A stretch of 64,000 bases of DNA from Diploscapter coronatus (GCA_964036155.1 OZ038422.1:42555201-42619200), one strand, 5' to 3'; shown: positions 12,900-24,671, numbered from the stretch's first letter. A program made the numbers and translations. The notes: generated from the sequence alone by a model not told the origin.

Positions 12900-13557
12900 G
12901 AGCCAGTCCAAGCACAGAAGCCAGATCTATTTGCATTATGCAACCATTCTATCCTCACAAAATACAGTAATGTTTAAGAAAATTTTAATATTTATTATGA
13001 CTTGGAATCACTTGCTATGCATTATTTATGATATTTTAATAATTATTATTTGTAGTTTTAGACATTTATAATAATCATTTAAAATGTGTTAAAATTTAAA
13101 AGATATAAATCTACTGAATAAAATGGAGAAAAATTATTCAAAATGCGTTGAAAAGCGTCGAAGAAATTGATGTATGATTGTGTTGATCACCGTAATGCAT
13201 GAAAGGTGTACAATTACGGTGCGTAAAATTATATTTTTGAATTTTCAAGTGAAAATAACACATTTTATATTTAAAAATTTATATCGTGGATGCTCGTGTT
13301 TGTAAAAAATGATCCCCTTTGAATAGATTTATGATTTTCTTCTGTCAAATTGTCGGTAATGTAGAAAATAATTAGGACACAATTACAGACAGAAATTCTA
13401 GTTTTATGTTATTTCATTTTCCCTCGTCACTTTTGGATGTCTTCGAGAGTTGTCTGTATCATATGAATTGAATTAGAATGTACAAAATTGAATAAAGATA
13501 CTTTTATTAAAATCATATGAAAATTACGAACACTTAAGTGTGTTCAAATTGGAGATT
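12900..13557. other. AT-rich spacer
   Basis: Strongly AT-rich spacer between the convergent P450 fragment and the first F-box/kelch gene. Nothing else is recognised, except that the segment near 13430-13460 (TTGGATGTCTTCGAGAG) recurs near 16813, 20460 and 23857, i.e. at the 3' side of each kelch unit. Confidence 0.5.
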
Positions 13558-15956
13558 CTAGATATCAAATTCTCCGACTTCACGCCATTTATTCGTTTGT
13601 GGGTCGTATTCCTCGATTGAATTACAATAATTTTCATATTGTTTTTGAAATCTAAGTTAACAAATATTTCGTATGAAGATGTGCAAAATCTCAGCTCACC
13701 CTCCGATTGCATACAACTTCTCATTAGCGACAATGAGCGAATGATTCCTTCGTGCATAATTCATATCAGCGATTCGAGAAATTCGACTGTCAACTGGAGC
13801 TGAGGGATCGAAACACAGACAGGATTTGAATACATCACAATCATAACTAAATATATAATGATGCATTATTTATCATACAAAATTAACGACTAGTATCCTC
13901 CAATTATGTAAATTCTTCCATTTAGTGATGCAACTCCAAAAGAATCTCGTCCTTCTGGAATCTTTCCAACTTCAATCCATTCCCGTTCATCGTCTGATAA
14001 TTGATATATTTTTCTATTATCCAATTTCTCAATAACTGAATATCCATAATTACAATAATGAATATATTATAATGTGACCGTATAAAATTTCATCGCATGT
14101 TATCGCTTGAGAACGTTTAATTGGAAGAGGAAATGTAGGTCCTGTTTGCCATTTTCCATCTATTAAAACCTGAATAAACCATTTTATGGACTTTCATTCG
14201 ACCTTCTTACATCCACACGACCATTATATCCACCCAAATAATACAGTTTGTCTTTGAAATAAGAAATAGATGCATCTTCACGCCATTCAGGAGGATATGG
14301 ACCTGCAAAGAATTTAATGAAATTAAACCAATTTATTGGCGTTTGTAATGCTACCTCTTCTAGTGGTCTCTAAAGTATTTAGGTCAAAGATTTCAAGCCA
14401 TTTGTTAGAAGAACTCAATGCAAACATCTAAAATTTACAAAAATTAACAATGCCAAATAAACTAATCTACCCTATCTTTTATGGTTGCAACTTCCCATGG
14501 CCATAAATAATTAATAAATTCAACTATGTAGTCAACAGAAATATTATGCGAATCAAACAGACAAATTGTGCCGTTTCCATAATACACTAAATACTAAAAT
14601 TCATTTTCGTTCATACAAGAAATATTTTCCTACGATAGAATAAAATTTTATCCCTTCTATTTGATTGAGTACTTTGATCAATCTTCAAAGAATTCCATAG
14701 TTTTCTCGAACCTCTTACTTCTCTCCATTTATTCTCAATTGAATCGTATTCCTCGATTGAATCACAAAAAGTTTTCAATGAAAATTGATTTCTTTGAAAT
14801 CTAAGTTAACAAATATTTGGTATAAAGATATGCAAAATCTTAGCTCACCCTCCGGTTGAATATAATTTTCCATTAGCGACAATGAGCGAATGATAATATC
14901 TTGTATAATTCATTCCAGCGATTGGAGAAATTCGACTGTCAACTGGAGCTGAGGGGTCAAAACACAGACAGGATTTGAATTGCCCAATACTAAATATATA
15001 ATGATGCATTAGTTATCATACAAAATTAACGACTAGTATCCTCCAGTTATGTAGATTCTTCCATTCAGCGATGCAACTCCAAAAGACTGTGGTATTCCTG
15101 GAATCTTCCCTACTCCAATCCATTCCCGTTCATCGTCTGATAATCGATATATCATTTTACTTTTCCAACCATCAATAACTAAATATTCATAATCACAATA
15201 ATGAATATGCTATAATGTGACCGTATAAAATTCCATCGCATGTTATTGTTTGAGCACATCTAATTGGATAAGGAAAAGCAGGTCCTGTTTGCCATTCTCC
15301 ATCTATTAAAACCTGAATAAATTATTTCATGGACTTTCATTCGATCTTCTTACATCAACTCGATTAGTATATTTAGATTTTTTAGGACCCTTTCCACCCA
15401 AATAGTATAATTTGTCTTTGAAATAAGCCACAGATGCATGTGTACGCCATTTAGGAGGATCTGGACCTGTAAAGTTCTTTGAATCGATCATTCATGGATT
15501 TGTTGATAAGACCTCTTGAAATTCGTCGAGTATTCAGGTCATATATTTCGAATAATTTTTTTTTATTGTTCAATGCAAAAATCTAAAATTTACAAAATTG
15601 GTAACGACAAACAAACTAATCTACCTTATCTTTTGTAGTTGCTACTTCCCATGGCCATAAATAATTAGCAAATTTCGTAATCTGCTCAACAGAATTAGCA
15701 TGTGAATCAAACAGACAAATTCTTCCTTCCCAAACTTCGCCGTTTTTATAAAGCACTAAATACTAAAATTAATTTTCGTTCATATAAGAAGTATTTTTCT
15801 ACGATAGAATAAAGTTTTCCTCTCGAGCGCTATCGACCGATATTTCTTGATTATTTGCATCATCCGTTTATTGGTCCAGGCCAATTGTCCCAGGTCTTTG
15901 AATTCGGGATATTGGCAGATCAGCAATATAATTTCGACTGGTAACCTGGCTAACAT
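13558..15956 (-). CDS. F-box/kelch protein with two tandem kelch sets (copy A1)
   Basis: Fifteen exons, 15956-15803, 15755-15625, 15582-15513, 15466-15354, 15312-15222, 15178-15034, 14989-14849, 14800-14634, 14586-14471, 14427-14355, 14302-14211, 14169-14079, 14035-13891, 13846-13700 and 13651-13558, all join in phase to 589 residues. Residues 1-45 read MLARLPVEIILLICQY then DLGQLAWTNKRM, an F-box pattern. Kelch motifs follow, seen as hydrophobic-GG (LYYLGG, IYITGG, LYSTGG) and NKWRE endings. Residues after about 340 repeat the whole kelch set (LYYLGG, IYIIGG, LYAIGG, NKWREVG). F-box proteins dock substrates to SCF ubiquitin ligases, and kelch propellers usually bind the substrate (family knowledge). 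A substrate adaptor role is inferred; the target is unknown. The linker at 14634-14760 replaces the F-box of the second half. Confidence 0.82.
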
Positions 15957-16860
15957 CTTTGTTAAGAGACCTAAACAATCAGCATAGCATTATTTCAAAA
16001 TGGAAATAGTAAAAGAGTATTGATTGAATGAGAAAGTCTGCAATTAGTGAATTTGAAATTGATCATCGAAGAAAGGAGAATGGAACTACTGAATTGATGC
16101 TCCAAAATTCTTATCAGACTAAAAATAAATTCCTAAAACTTGAAGATGCGCGCTGAAATATTTAACAGATCTGGTTGGAGGTAGACGTAGGAGTTGTCAG
16201 ACAATGATTAGCAGTAGTGTATTGGTAGTTGCCTCTCAAACTTGGGAATTAAACCCTTTATCAATAAAAAGAAATACAAAATATACAGAAATTTAAAGTT
16301 AAAATGTTAGTAGAAGTAATAGAAGTTCTAGTACTAATTATATAGATTGTTTCCTTCAAATGAGGTTGTAAGTTAAAATTTACGTTTATTTAAATTTAAA
16401 TATTCTTGCATTGATATTCCGAATTAAGAACGGAAATTATAGTGACAGAACGATAGAATAAATTTAACAAGTATTGAACTAAAATTAAATGGAGTGACGC
16501 CATGAAAATGATGGAGAAATGTCTCATCATCAGTCAGGCAGTGAAGAAGAGTGACTGAGAAGAAAATACATGGACTATTTCAGTGAAACATGGAGAAAGT
16601 AAGAAAAATACACTAACATCGATCGATACTGCTGACGGAACGATGCTATGTTCTGAATGCGTTCAATGACTGTTCATAAGAGATCGATTAACTGTTTCTG
16701 CTATATATTTTGAAAAGTTGACTTTGAAATTACTATAAAATAAATATTGGATTTGGTTACAGAATTTTAGAAATAAAATATTTTAAAGAATATTTATTTC
16801 AGTGTCTTTATTGGATGTCTTCGAGAGTTATCTGTATCGTGTGCATTGAAATTACTTATT
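14570..16860. repeat. Segmental duplication, left copy (with 21610-23910)
   Basis: Near-identical to about 21610-23910. From the F-box exon through the upstream region the offset is a constant 7044 bp (for example 15821 with 22865, 16501 with 23545), so no indels have accumulated there. The offset drifts to 7038 near 14571. The copy includes the F-box, first kelch set and the presumed promoter region. Confidence 0.85.
16235..16255 (-). other. SL1-like 21-nt sequence, copy 1
   Basis: On the minus strand this reads GGTTTAATT followed directly by CCCAAGTTTGAG, which is the canonical nematode SL1 leader lacking one A. It is followed by AGGCAAC, not the GT donor of an SL RNA gene, and no Sm site sits at the usual distance. 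It lies 279 bp upstream of, and on the same strand as, the F-box/kelch A1 start codon. Confidence 0.65.
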
Positions 16861-17323
16861 ATTTCACTTTATTGAATAAAATTCTATATTAAATCTCAGA
16901 TTATTATAATCAAGCTTTATTTTATGGTAAAAATCAATAAGAAGAAAATTCGGTGAAATGTGTTGAGCAGCAAGGCCAGCTGCCCTTTATCTTGAGGTAG
17001 AAAAGTGGAAGGAACAAGCAAGAAAAACATCTTCTTGCATCGGGGATAGATTCAATCGATAACAGAAAAATCATACCTTTTCTACGAAATGGAAAAAAAC
17101 GAAGGTCGCAATTCGCGACACATGTAGTTGACCATGAGTAACAGAGGGCATTTCTGTGCCAGCTAACTCAGACGCTGTGATTCTAGACTGATATATGGAT
17201 AGCTTAGACACCTAGCTAATAGTATCTGATACTTGCCAAATGGTCACACCTAATGAATAAAAGATAGCAAGTAGCGAGATTTTTGGGAGAGGACTTTTGT
17301 ACCAACCTGACATATATCTAATC

Positions 17324-17371
17324 AGCTATAAAGTATAAGCACACTAACTACAACTAGACGTTTACACAACA
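17324..17371 (+). repeat. Short direct repeat flanking the P450 gene (upstream copy)
   Basis: About 48 bp containing AAAGTATAA and ACTACAACTAGA, matched by 20214-20266 downstream of the P450. It may be a remnant of a duplicated P450 promoter. Confidence 0.5.
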
Positions 17372-17593
17372 CTCGGCTCTAGCTTGTGATCGATCGCACT
17401 CGTTCCATTTCTCCCTCGCATTTCAGTGTTAACTCTGACCCTCTCAGAAGAATGCCGCGACAAACCTGGTCGTTTTCCTTGCTCTCTGTAGCATATTGCG
17501 CAACATTACTCCTTCAACAGATTGCACAACATGATTCCTTCAACTCCTTCATATAGAGTAGCATTTGTTCTAGCTTTTTGTTATTCAGCAAAG

Positions 17594-19625
17594 ATGTTTC
17601 TCATATTGCTAACGTTGTTTGTTGCATTTCTGTTTCATCAAATGTATTGGCGAAGACGGAAGCTGCCACCAGGTAAGTAAAGCTACACTTCTTGATGATT
17701 TTTCAAATAAACTTTGCTGAAATTTCAAGGTCCGATTCCTCTACCATTTATCGGTAATTTGCTCTCAATGTTGATATACGGAGAACCTGGATACGAAGTG
17801 TTCATTGAGTTGAAGTAGGATTTAAAAAAAAAATCATGCAACTTATGATAATCATAGGAAGAAGTATGGCAAGATTTATTCCTTCACATTCATTAATATG
17901 GATGAAGTAATAATCGCTGACTGGAACTTGATCAAGGAGACTTTCATTAAAAATGGCAGCAGCTACACAAGGCGATTGATTTTCCCCATCAACGAAATGA
18001 TCAAAGATAAGAACTTTGAACAATGATAATAACGATAGTCGAGAACGAATTGATAAATTTTCTATCTTTGTTTTTACGAGGTGATTATGGAATTATCGAA
18101 ACTTCTGGAGATCGCTGGAAGATGCATCGTCGATTTATTCTGCACTTCCTTCGAGATTCCGGAATGGGCAAAGGTCTCATGGAAGAGAAGGTGAATTTTC
18201 AAGATCTAGTTAGAATACTTCATACAAATTCATATCATTTAGATTCTGGCCGAGGTGCGCAATATGATAAGCAATTTGAAGAACGACTACAAGAATGGGC
18301 CAATCGATATGCAGGATCATCTGGACCTCGGAGTCGGCTCGATCATCAATTCCCTGCTTTTTGGCTACAGATACGATGAAGTAATCCTTCACTGCAGTAA
18401 ATTTTGCACAATAATTAGATTATTTCAGTCACGAAAGAACGAATTCTTTCACATGAGACAGTCATTGACCAAGCATATGAAAACCGTCGGTGAACCTGCG
18501 GGATTTTTATTGGCAATGTTTATTTGGATAAGGCACCTACCCTATTTTAGCAGTAAATACGCAGGTAATATTCGATTGGCTCTTCGAAAATTCACTTCTA
18601 AATACAGCCATCAAATCGAATGTTGACATGGTGTACAATTTGTTCGATGAACAAATTCTAGTCCATCAGAAGAACATTAACTACGATTCCGAAAGCTGCA
18701 CGGATATCGTTGAAGCCTTTCTTAAGGAGATGAAAAAGCGAGAAAATGAACCTGTTTTTGGCGGATTCGAGTAGGTTTCCTCTTTCTAGAAATTTATGAG
18801 AATTCATATTTTAGGATTACCCAATTAAAGAATATCTGCTTTGATTTGTGGGTCGCAGGCATGGAGACCACATCGAAAACTCTCTACTGGGCTGTGCTTT
18901 ACATTTTGCATCATCCTGAAGTCGCTCTCAAAATGGCTCAAGAATTGGACGCTCAAATTGGTGGAGACAGAATTGTCACTATGGACGACAAGGCCAAGCT
19001 GAACTACGTCAATGCCGTTATCAATGTAGAATTCTTAGAAAATCTTCGAACAAGAGGACATCTTTAGGAAGTACAAAGGCTCGCGAATATTCTACCTAAT
19101 AATTTGATGCACACCACGACAAAAGACGTAGAGATCGAAGGCTATCACATTCCAGCCAACACTGTCATCGTTCCGCAAATTTCTGTAATTATGTACGATG
19201 AGAAGGTTATAATTTAATCTTTCAAAATTAATAAATTTAAAAGAAATTTTTAGATATTCCCCGAGCCATACAAGTTCAAACCAGAGCGGCATCTCGATTC
19301 AAGCGGTAATCCGAAGAAAATTGAAGAGGTGTAAAATGCTAAAGGCTTTTTTTGCAAATATATTTATAGTTGATCCCGTTCTCAATCGGCAAGCGACAGT
19401 GTTTAGGAGAAGGTCTAGCTCGAATGGAATTATTTTTATTTATCGCAAACCTTTATAACCAATTTGAGGCATGATCTTTGCATTTCCATCCATGAACTGA
19501 AAAATCAATATTCAAAATTCCAGATTTTACCCGTTGATCCAACCAATTTGCCAACTATAAAGAAAACTTGGGACATAACGATGGGAGCTCAAAAATACCA
19601 AGTCGTTTTGAAGCCAAGATTTTAG
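17594..19625 (+). CDS. Cytochrome P450, CYP2-like, complete
   Basis: Twelve exons: 17594-17672, 17730-17814, 17858-18006, 18081-18190, 18243-18380, 18429-18564, 18608-18770, 18815-19025, 19068-19205, 19254-19328, 19370-19468 and 19524-19625. Together they encode 494 residues, the usual microsomal P450 length. It has an N-terminal membrane anchor then [10 protein letters not shown]-helix WKMHRRF, I-helix AGMETTS (301-307), K-helix EVQR (358-361), PERH (413-416) and haem loop [12 protein letters not shown] with Cys439. P450s of this type oxidise lipids or xenobiotics at the ER; the substrate is unknown. Two donors are unusual: intron 3 starts AT (18007), because every GT alternative meets a stop, and intron 11 starts GC (19469). 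An in-frame ATG at 17531 exists, but the TTATTCAG just before 17589 favours the later start. AATAAA lies at 19699. Confidence 0.88.
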
Positions 19626-19856
19626 CTGCCGATTTTTTCACATTTATAGAATAGATAGTTGAAGTCTAAAAACGTTTCGTGAAATAAGAGTTTGTTGAAA
19701 TAAATTTTTTTTTCTTAATGAAGGCTCAAGGCATAAAGAATCCTTTTCAACTCTAACGCTTGCCCGCGTACTGGGCGTGATCCTCAACAGGGGCAGGTGG
19801 TTAGCCAATGGAACACGGGGGAAGCAGGAATACTAGATGCTCTTAGAGATTACTAG
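19626..19856. other. P450 3' flank
   Basis: Contains the poly(A) signal at 19699-19704 and then sequence leading into the inverted-repeat element at 19857. Confidence 0.5.
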
Positions 19857-20112
19857 GAGAGAATTTGCCGCGCTCTTTCAGGGGAAGGTATCATGAGAAG
19901 AAACGAATACTCACCCCTGATGCAGCGCTGCACCATTCCCACTCTCCCTAAACTCGTTGAACGGTAAAACATAGTGGCGGAAAAGTGGTTGCTTAAAAAC
20001 AATGCGGGGTAACACCCCTCATGGATGCAGCGCTGCTGAAGGGGTGAGTATTCGTTTCCTCTCATGATATCCAACGAATACCTACCCCTGAAAGAGCGCG
20101 GCAAATTCTCTC
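19857..20112. mobile_element. 256-bp terminal-inverted-repeat element
   Basis: Ends begin GAGAGAATTTGCCGCGC on both sides in inverted orientation. About 28 terminal bases match perfectly, and inner blocks (ATCATGAGA, AAACGAATACTCACCCC, CAGCGCTGCA) pair too, with one small insertion in the right arm. Arms total about 80 bp. There is no transposase and no clear target-site duplication, so this is MITE-like, or a large hairpin just downstream of the P450. Confidence 0.75.
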
Positions 20113-20213
20113 AGAGTACATTCTGGTATCGTTTATTACCACTTGCAATATACAATTAGTAACTGCAAGAAGGCCTAACCCCTATCAGCTCATTTCGGCC
20201 TCTATATACTATC

Positions 20214-20266
20214 GACTACAAAGTATAAAAAAGCACTAAACTACAACTAGAAGCTTACAAACACTT
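20214..20266 (+). repeat. Short direct repeat flanking the P450 gene (downstream copy)
   Basis: Matches 17324-17371 (AAAGTATAA, ACTACAACTAGA). The rest of 20113-20566 shows nothing else beyond the kelch 3' flank near 20460. Confidence 0.5.
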
Positions 20267-20566
20267 ACGCAATAGAAATGAACTAAGTGAATGAATATCA
20301 AATTGGTTAAACGATGATATTTGCTCAATTTCGAATGTAATCCACAATATCATTTAGCATTCAAATGAAGCATGCTCAGGAGGGAAGAGAATAAGAAGTT
20401 TTCATTTTAATAAATATTAAAGAATATTTATTTGAGTTACAATTATCCCTCGTCACTTTTGGGTCTTCGAGAGTTGTCTGTATCATGTTCATTGAAATTA
20501 AATTATTATTTCACATTTTATTGAATATCATTTCTGTATGAAATCTGAGATTATTATAATCAAGCT

Positions 20567-23000
20567 TTACTTTATGTTATTTTTTCCGACTTCACGCCAT
20601 TTATTCGTTTGTGGATCGTATTCCTCGATTGAATTGCAAAGATTTTGACAGAAAAATTTTTGAAATCTAAATTAACAAATATTTCGTATAAAGATATGCA
20701 AAATCTCAGCTCACCCTCCGATTGCATACAATTTCCCGTTAGTAACAACAAGAGAATGACTGGATCTTGCATAATTCATATCAGCGATTTGAGAAATTCG
20801 ACTGCCATCTGGAGCTGAGGGGTCGAAACACAGACAGGATTTTAATGTACCATCACCATAATAACTAAAGATATAATGATATATTATTTATCATACAAAA
20901 TTAACGACTAGTATCCTCCAGTTATGTAAATTTTTTCATTTAGTGATGCAACTCCGAAACAATCTTGTATTTCTGGAATCTCTCCGATTTCAATCCATTC
21001 CCGTTCATCGTCTGATAATCGATATATCTTTCTACTTTCATGACTATCAATAACTGAAAATCCATAATTACACTAGTGAATATGCTATAATGTGACCGTA
21101 TAAAATTCCATCGCATGTTATTGTTTGAGCATGTTTAATTGAAAGAGGAAAAGCAGGTCCTGGTTGCCATCTTCCATCTATTAAAACCTGAATAAATTAT
21201 TTCATGGGTTTTCACTCGATCTTCTTACATCAACTCGATTCGTATCTTTCCATGTTCCAGGATCCTTTCCACCCAAATAATACAGTTTGTCTTTGAAATA
21301 AGAAATAGATGCATCTTCACGCCATTCAGGAGGATATGGACCTGCAAAGAATTTAATAAAATTAAACCAATCTATTGGCGTTTGTAATGCTACCTCTTCT
21401 AGTGGTCTCTAAAGTATTTAGGTCAAAGATTTCAAGCCATTTGTTATAAGATCTAATTGCGAAAATCTAAAATTTATAAAATTGGCAATGCCAAATAAAC
21501 TAATCTACCCTATCTTTTATGGTTGCAACTTCCCATGGCCATAAATAATTAATAAATTCAACTATGTAGTCAACAGAAATATTATGCGAATCAAACAGAC
21601 AAATTGTGCCGTTTCCATAATGCACTAAATACTAAAATTCATTTTCGTTCATACAAGAAATATTTTCCTACGATAGAATAAAATTTTATCCCTTCTATTT
21701 GATTGAGTACTTTGATCAATCTTCAAAGAATTCCATAGTTTTCTCGAACCTCTTACTTCTCTCCATTTATTCTCAATTGAATCGTATTCCTCGATTGAAT
21801 CACAAAAAGTTTTCAATGAAAATTGATTTCCTTGAAATCTAAGCTAACAAATATTTGGTATAAAGATATGCAAAATCTTAGCTCACCCTCCGGTTGAATA
21901 TAATTTTCCATTAGCGACAATGAGCGAATGATAATATCTTGTATAATTCATTCCAGCGATTGGAGAAATTCGACTGTCAACTGGAGCTGAGGGGTCAAAA
22001 CACAGACAGGATTTGAATGTTTCAAAACTAAATATATAATGATACATTATTTATCATATAAAATTAACGACTTCGTTCCTCCAGTTATGTATACTTTTCC
22101 ATTTAACGATGCAACTCTAAAAGACTGTGGTATTTCTGGAATCTTCCCTACTCCAATCCATTCCCGTTCATCGTCTGATAATCGATATATCATTTTACTT
22201 TTCCAACCATCAATAACTAAATATTCATAATCACAATAATGAATATGCTATAATGTGACCGTATAAAATTCCATCGCATGTTATTGTTTGAGCACATCTA
22301 ATTGGATAAGGAAAAGCAGGTCCTGTTTGCCATTCTCCATCTATTAAAACCTGAATAAATTATTTCATGGACTTTCATCCGACCTTCTTACATCAACTCG
22401 ATTAGTATATTTAGGTTTTTTAGGACCCTTTCCACCCAAATAGTACAATTTGTCTTTGAAATAGGCCACCGATGCACATTTATGCCATTCAGGAGGATCT
22501 GGGCCTGTAAAATTCTTTGAATCAATCATTTATGGATTTGTTGAGCAGACCTCTTGAAATTTGTCTAGTATTCAAATCATATATTTCAAATGACTGTCCT
22601 CCAAATATGCCAATTCCAAAAATCCAAATTCGAAGAAATTATTCAAAATAGCGAACATAAGAATTTACTTTATCTTTTGTGGTTGCAACTTCCCAAGGCC
22701 ATAAATAATTAGTAAATTTCGCAATCTGCTCAACAGAATTAGTATGCGAATCAAACAGACAAATTCTTCCTTCCCAAACTTCGCCGTTTTTATAAAGCAC
22801 TAAATACTAAAATTAATTTTCGTTCATATAAGAAGTATTTTTCTACGATAGAATAAAGTTTTCCTCTCGAGCGCTATCGACCGATATTTCTTGATTATTT
22901 GCATCATCCGTTTATTGGTCCAGGCCAATTGTCCCAGGTCTTTGAATTCGGGATATTGGCAGATCAGCAATATAATTTCGACTGGTAACCTGGCTAACAT
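20567..23000 (-). CDS. F-box/kelch protein with two tandem kelch sets (copy A2)
   Basis: Same 15-exon layout as the gene at 13558-15956. The F-box exon 23000-22847 is at a constant 7044-bp offset and the protein ends at TAA 20567-20569 (KWREVGKNNIK). All kelch exons checked are open and in phase. Differences are mostly in the kelch loops (LYYLGGKDPG, SFEIYDLNTRQ). In the third exon the AG of the A1 acceptor has become GG (just before ATTTTTGG); an AG eight codons further in (GACAG before TCATTTGAA) keeps the frame, so the protein probably lacks eight residues there. Likely role is that of A1, an SCF-type substrate adaptor (inferred). Both copies have an SL1-like sequence 279 bp upstream. Confidence 0.8.
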
Positions 23001-23910
23001 CTTTGTTAAGAGACCTAAACAATCAGCATAGCATTATTTCAAAATGGAAATAGTAAAAGAGTATTGATTGAATGAGAAAGTCTGCAATTAGTGAATTTGA
23101 AATTGATCATCGAAGAAAGGAGAATGGAACTACTGAATTGATGCTCCAAAATTCTTATCAGACTAAAAATAAATTCCTAAAACTTGAAGATGCGCGCTGA
23201 AATATTTAACAGATCTGGTTGGAGGTAGACGTAGGAGTTGTCAGACAATGATTAGCAGTAGTGTATTGGTAGTTGCCTCTCAAACTTGGGAATTAAACCC
23301 TTTATCAATAAAAAGAAATACAAAATATACAGAAATTTAAAGTTAAAATGTTAGTAGAAGTAATAGAAGTTCTAGTACTAATTATATAGATTGTTTCCTT
23401 CAAATGAGGTTGTAAGTTAAAATTTACGTTTATTTAAATTTAAATATTCTTGCATTGATATTCCGAATTAAGAACGGAAATTATAGTGACAGAACGATAG
23501 AATAAATTTAACAAGTATTGAACTAAAATTAAATGGAGTGACGCCATGAAAATGATGGAGAAATGTCTCATCATCAGTCAGGCAGTGAAGAAGAGTGACT
23601 GAGAAGAAAATACATGGACTATTTCAGTGAAACATGGAGAAAGTAAGAAAAATACACTAACATCGATCGATACTGCTGACGGAACGATGCTATGTTCTGA
23701 ATGCGTTCAATGACTGTTCATAAGAGATCGATTAACTGTTTCTGCTATATATTTCGAAAAAAAAGACTTTGAAATTACTATAAAATAAATATTGGATTTG
23801 GTTACAGAATTTTAGAAATAAAATATTTTAAAGAATATTTATTTCAGTGTCTTTATTGGATGTCTTCGAGAGTTATCTGTATCATGAGCATTGAAATTAA
23901 ATTATTATTT
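21610..23910. repeat. Segmental duplication, right copy (with 14570-16860)
   Basis: See the left copy. The two copies are direct repeats enclosing about 4.7 kb that holds the P450 gene and the second kelch set of A2. Confidence 0.85.
23279..23299 (-). other. SL1-like 21-nt sequence, copy 2
   Basis: Identical to copy 1 at a 7044-bp offset, upstream of F-box/kelch A2 on the same strand. Confidence 0.65.
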
Positions 23911-23967
23911 CACATTTTATTGAACAAAATTTCTACATGAACTCTGAGATTATAATCAAGCTTTATT

Positions 23968-24256
23968 TTATGTTAATTTTCCGACTTTTCGCCATTTATT
24001 CGTTTGTGGATCGTATTTCTCGATTGAATTACTATAATTTACATGGGAAAAGTTTTCAAATCTAAGTTAACAAATATTTGGTATAAAGATATGCGAAATC
24101 TCAGCTCACCCTCCGATTGCATATAATTTTCCGTTACAAACAACAATCGAATGATGATATCTTGCATAATTCATATCAGCGATTCGAGAAATTCGACTGT
24201 CAACTGAAGCTGAGGGGTCGAAACACCAATAGGATTCTAATGGATAATCACCAAAG
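23968..24256 (-). pseudogene. Truncated third F-box/kelch copy (last kelch unit only)
   Basis: Homologous to the final two exons of A1 and A2: FDPSASVDSRISRIADMN, then LYAIGG, a GTGAGC donor, and NSIEKYDPQMNKWRKVG before the TAA at 23968. Frame and splice sites are intact, but homology stops near 24256, where a short repeat element begins, and the F-box and other kelch exons are missing. It is a 3' remnant of a third tandem unit. Confidence 0.75.
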
Positions 24257-24350
24257 ATGTACAGACCTGGATATTAATTAATGTCCGGGTCCATGTTTAG
24301 AAAAATCTCGATTTTAGGGTCCCAATTTTTACGGACCGCGTACATCTCTG
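24255..24350. mobile_element. Short palindromic repeat, copy 1 (disrupted)
   Basis: Shares ATTAATTAATGTCCGGGTCC and CCAATTTTTACGGACCGCG with 27176-27250, and ends GTACATCTCTG. It carries a 28-bp insertion that duplicates GGGTCC. It abuts the breakpoint of the truncated kelch copy. Confidence 0.7.
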
Positions 24351-24671
24351 CAGACGAACATCCGATCGCCTATTTTCACAAGTCCATCTCGAAATAACGA
24401 GTGGGTGTGTCGATTTTGTGTGATTTTAAGCGATTTTAAACTAAAATATGGTTAGATGATTTTTTCATTTTGACATTTTATTATTAGCAGGTGCATAAAT
24501 ATCAGGTTGGTGCAAAGACCCTGTCCCAAAAATTGACATGAATATCTTTATTTATATCTAGGCCCAATCAATGATATAATCACCATCTGAGTTATCAACA
24601 AAATTAATTCAAGGAATGGGAAGATCGCTGGACAGTGATGCTGCTACCTTTGAGATAATTAGGATACTTAA

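Larger units (their letters stand above)
15957..17593. other. Divergent intergenic region between F-box/kelch A1 and the P450
   Basis: About 1.6 kb between two genes transcribed away from each other, so it holds both promoters. It contains the SL1-like sequence at 16235-16255 and ends near a TATAAAGTATAA segment (17327-17338) about 260 bp upstream of the P450 start. No further gene. Confidence 0.5.

Noticed and set aside
16108..16255. Complete SL RNA gene around the SL1-like sequence
   Set aside because: No GT donor after GAG; the nearest AATTTTGG Sm-like site is about 146 nt from the leader start, too far for an SL1 RNA.
19853..20104. 83-residue minus-strand frame in the inverted-repeat element
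   Set aside because: Lies wholly within the palindrome and has no homology or conserved motif.
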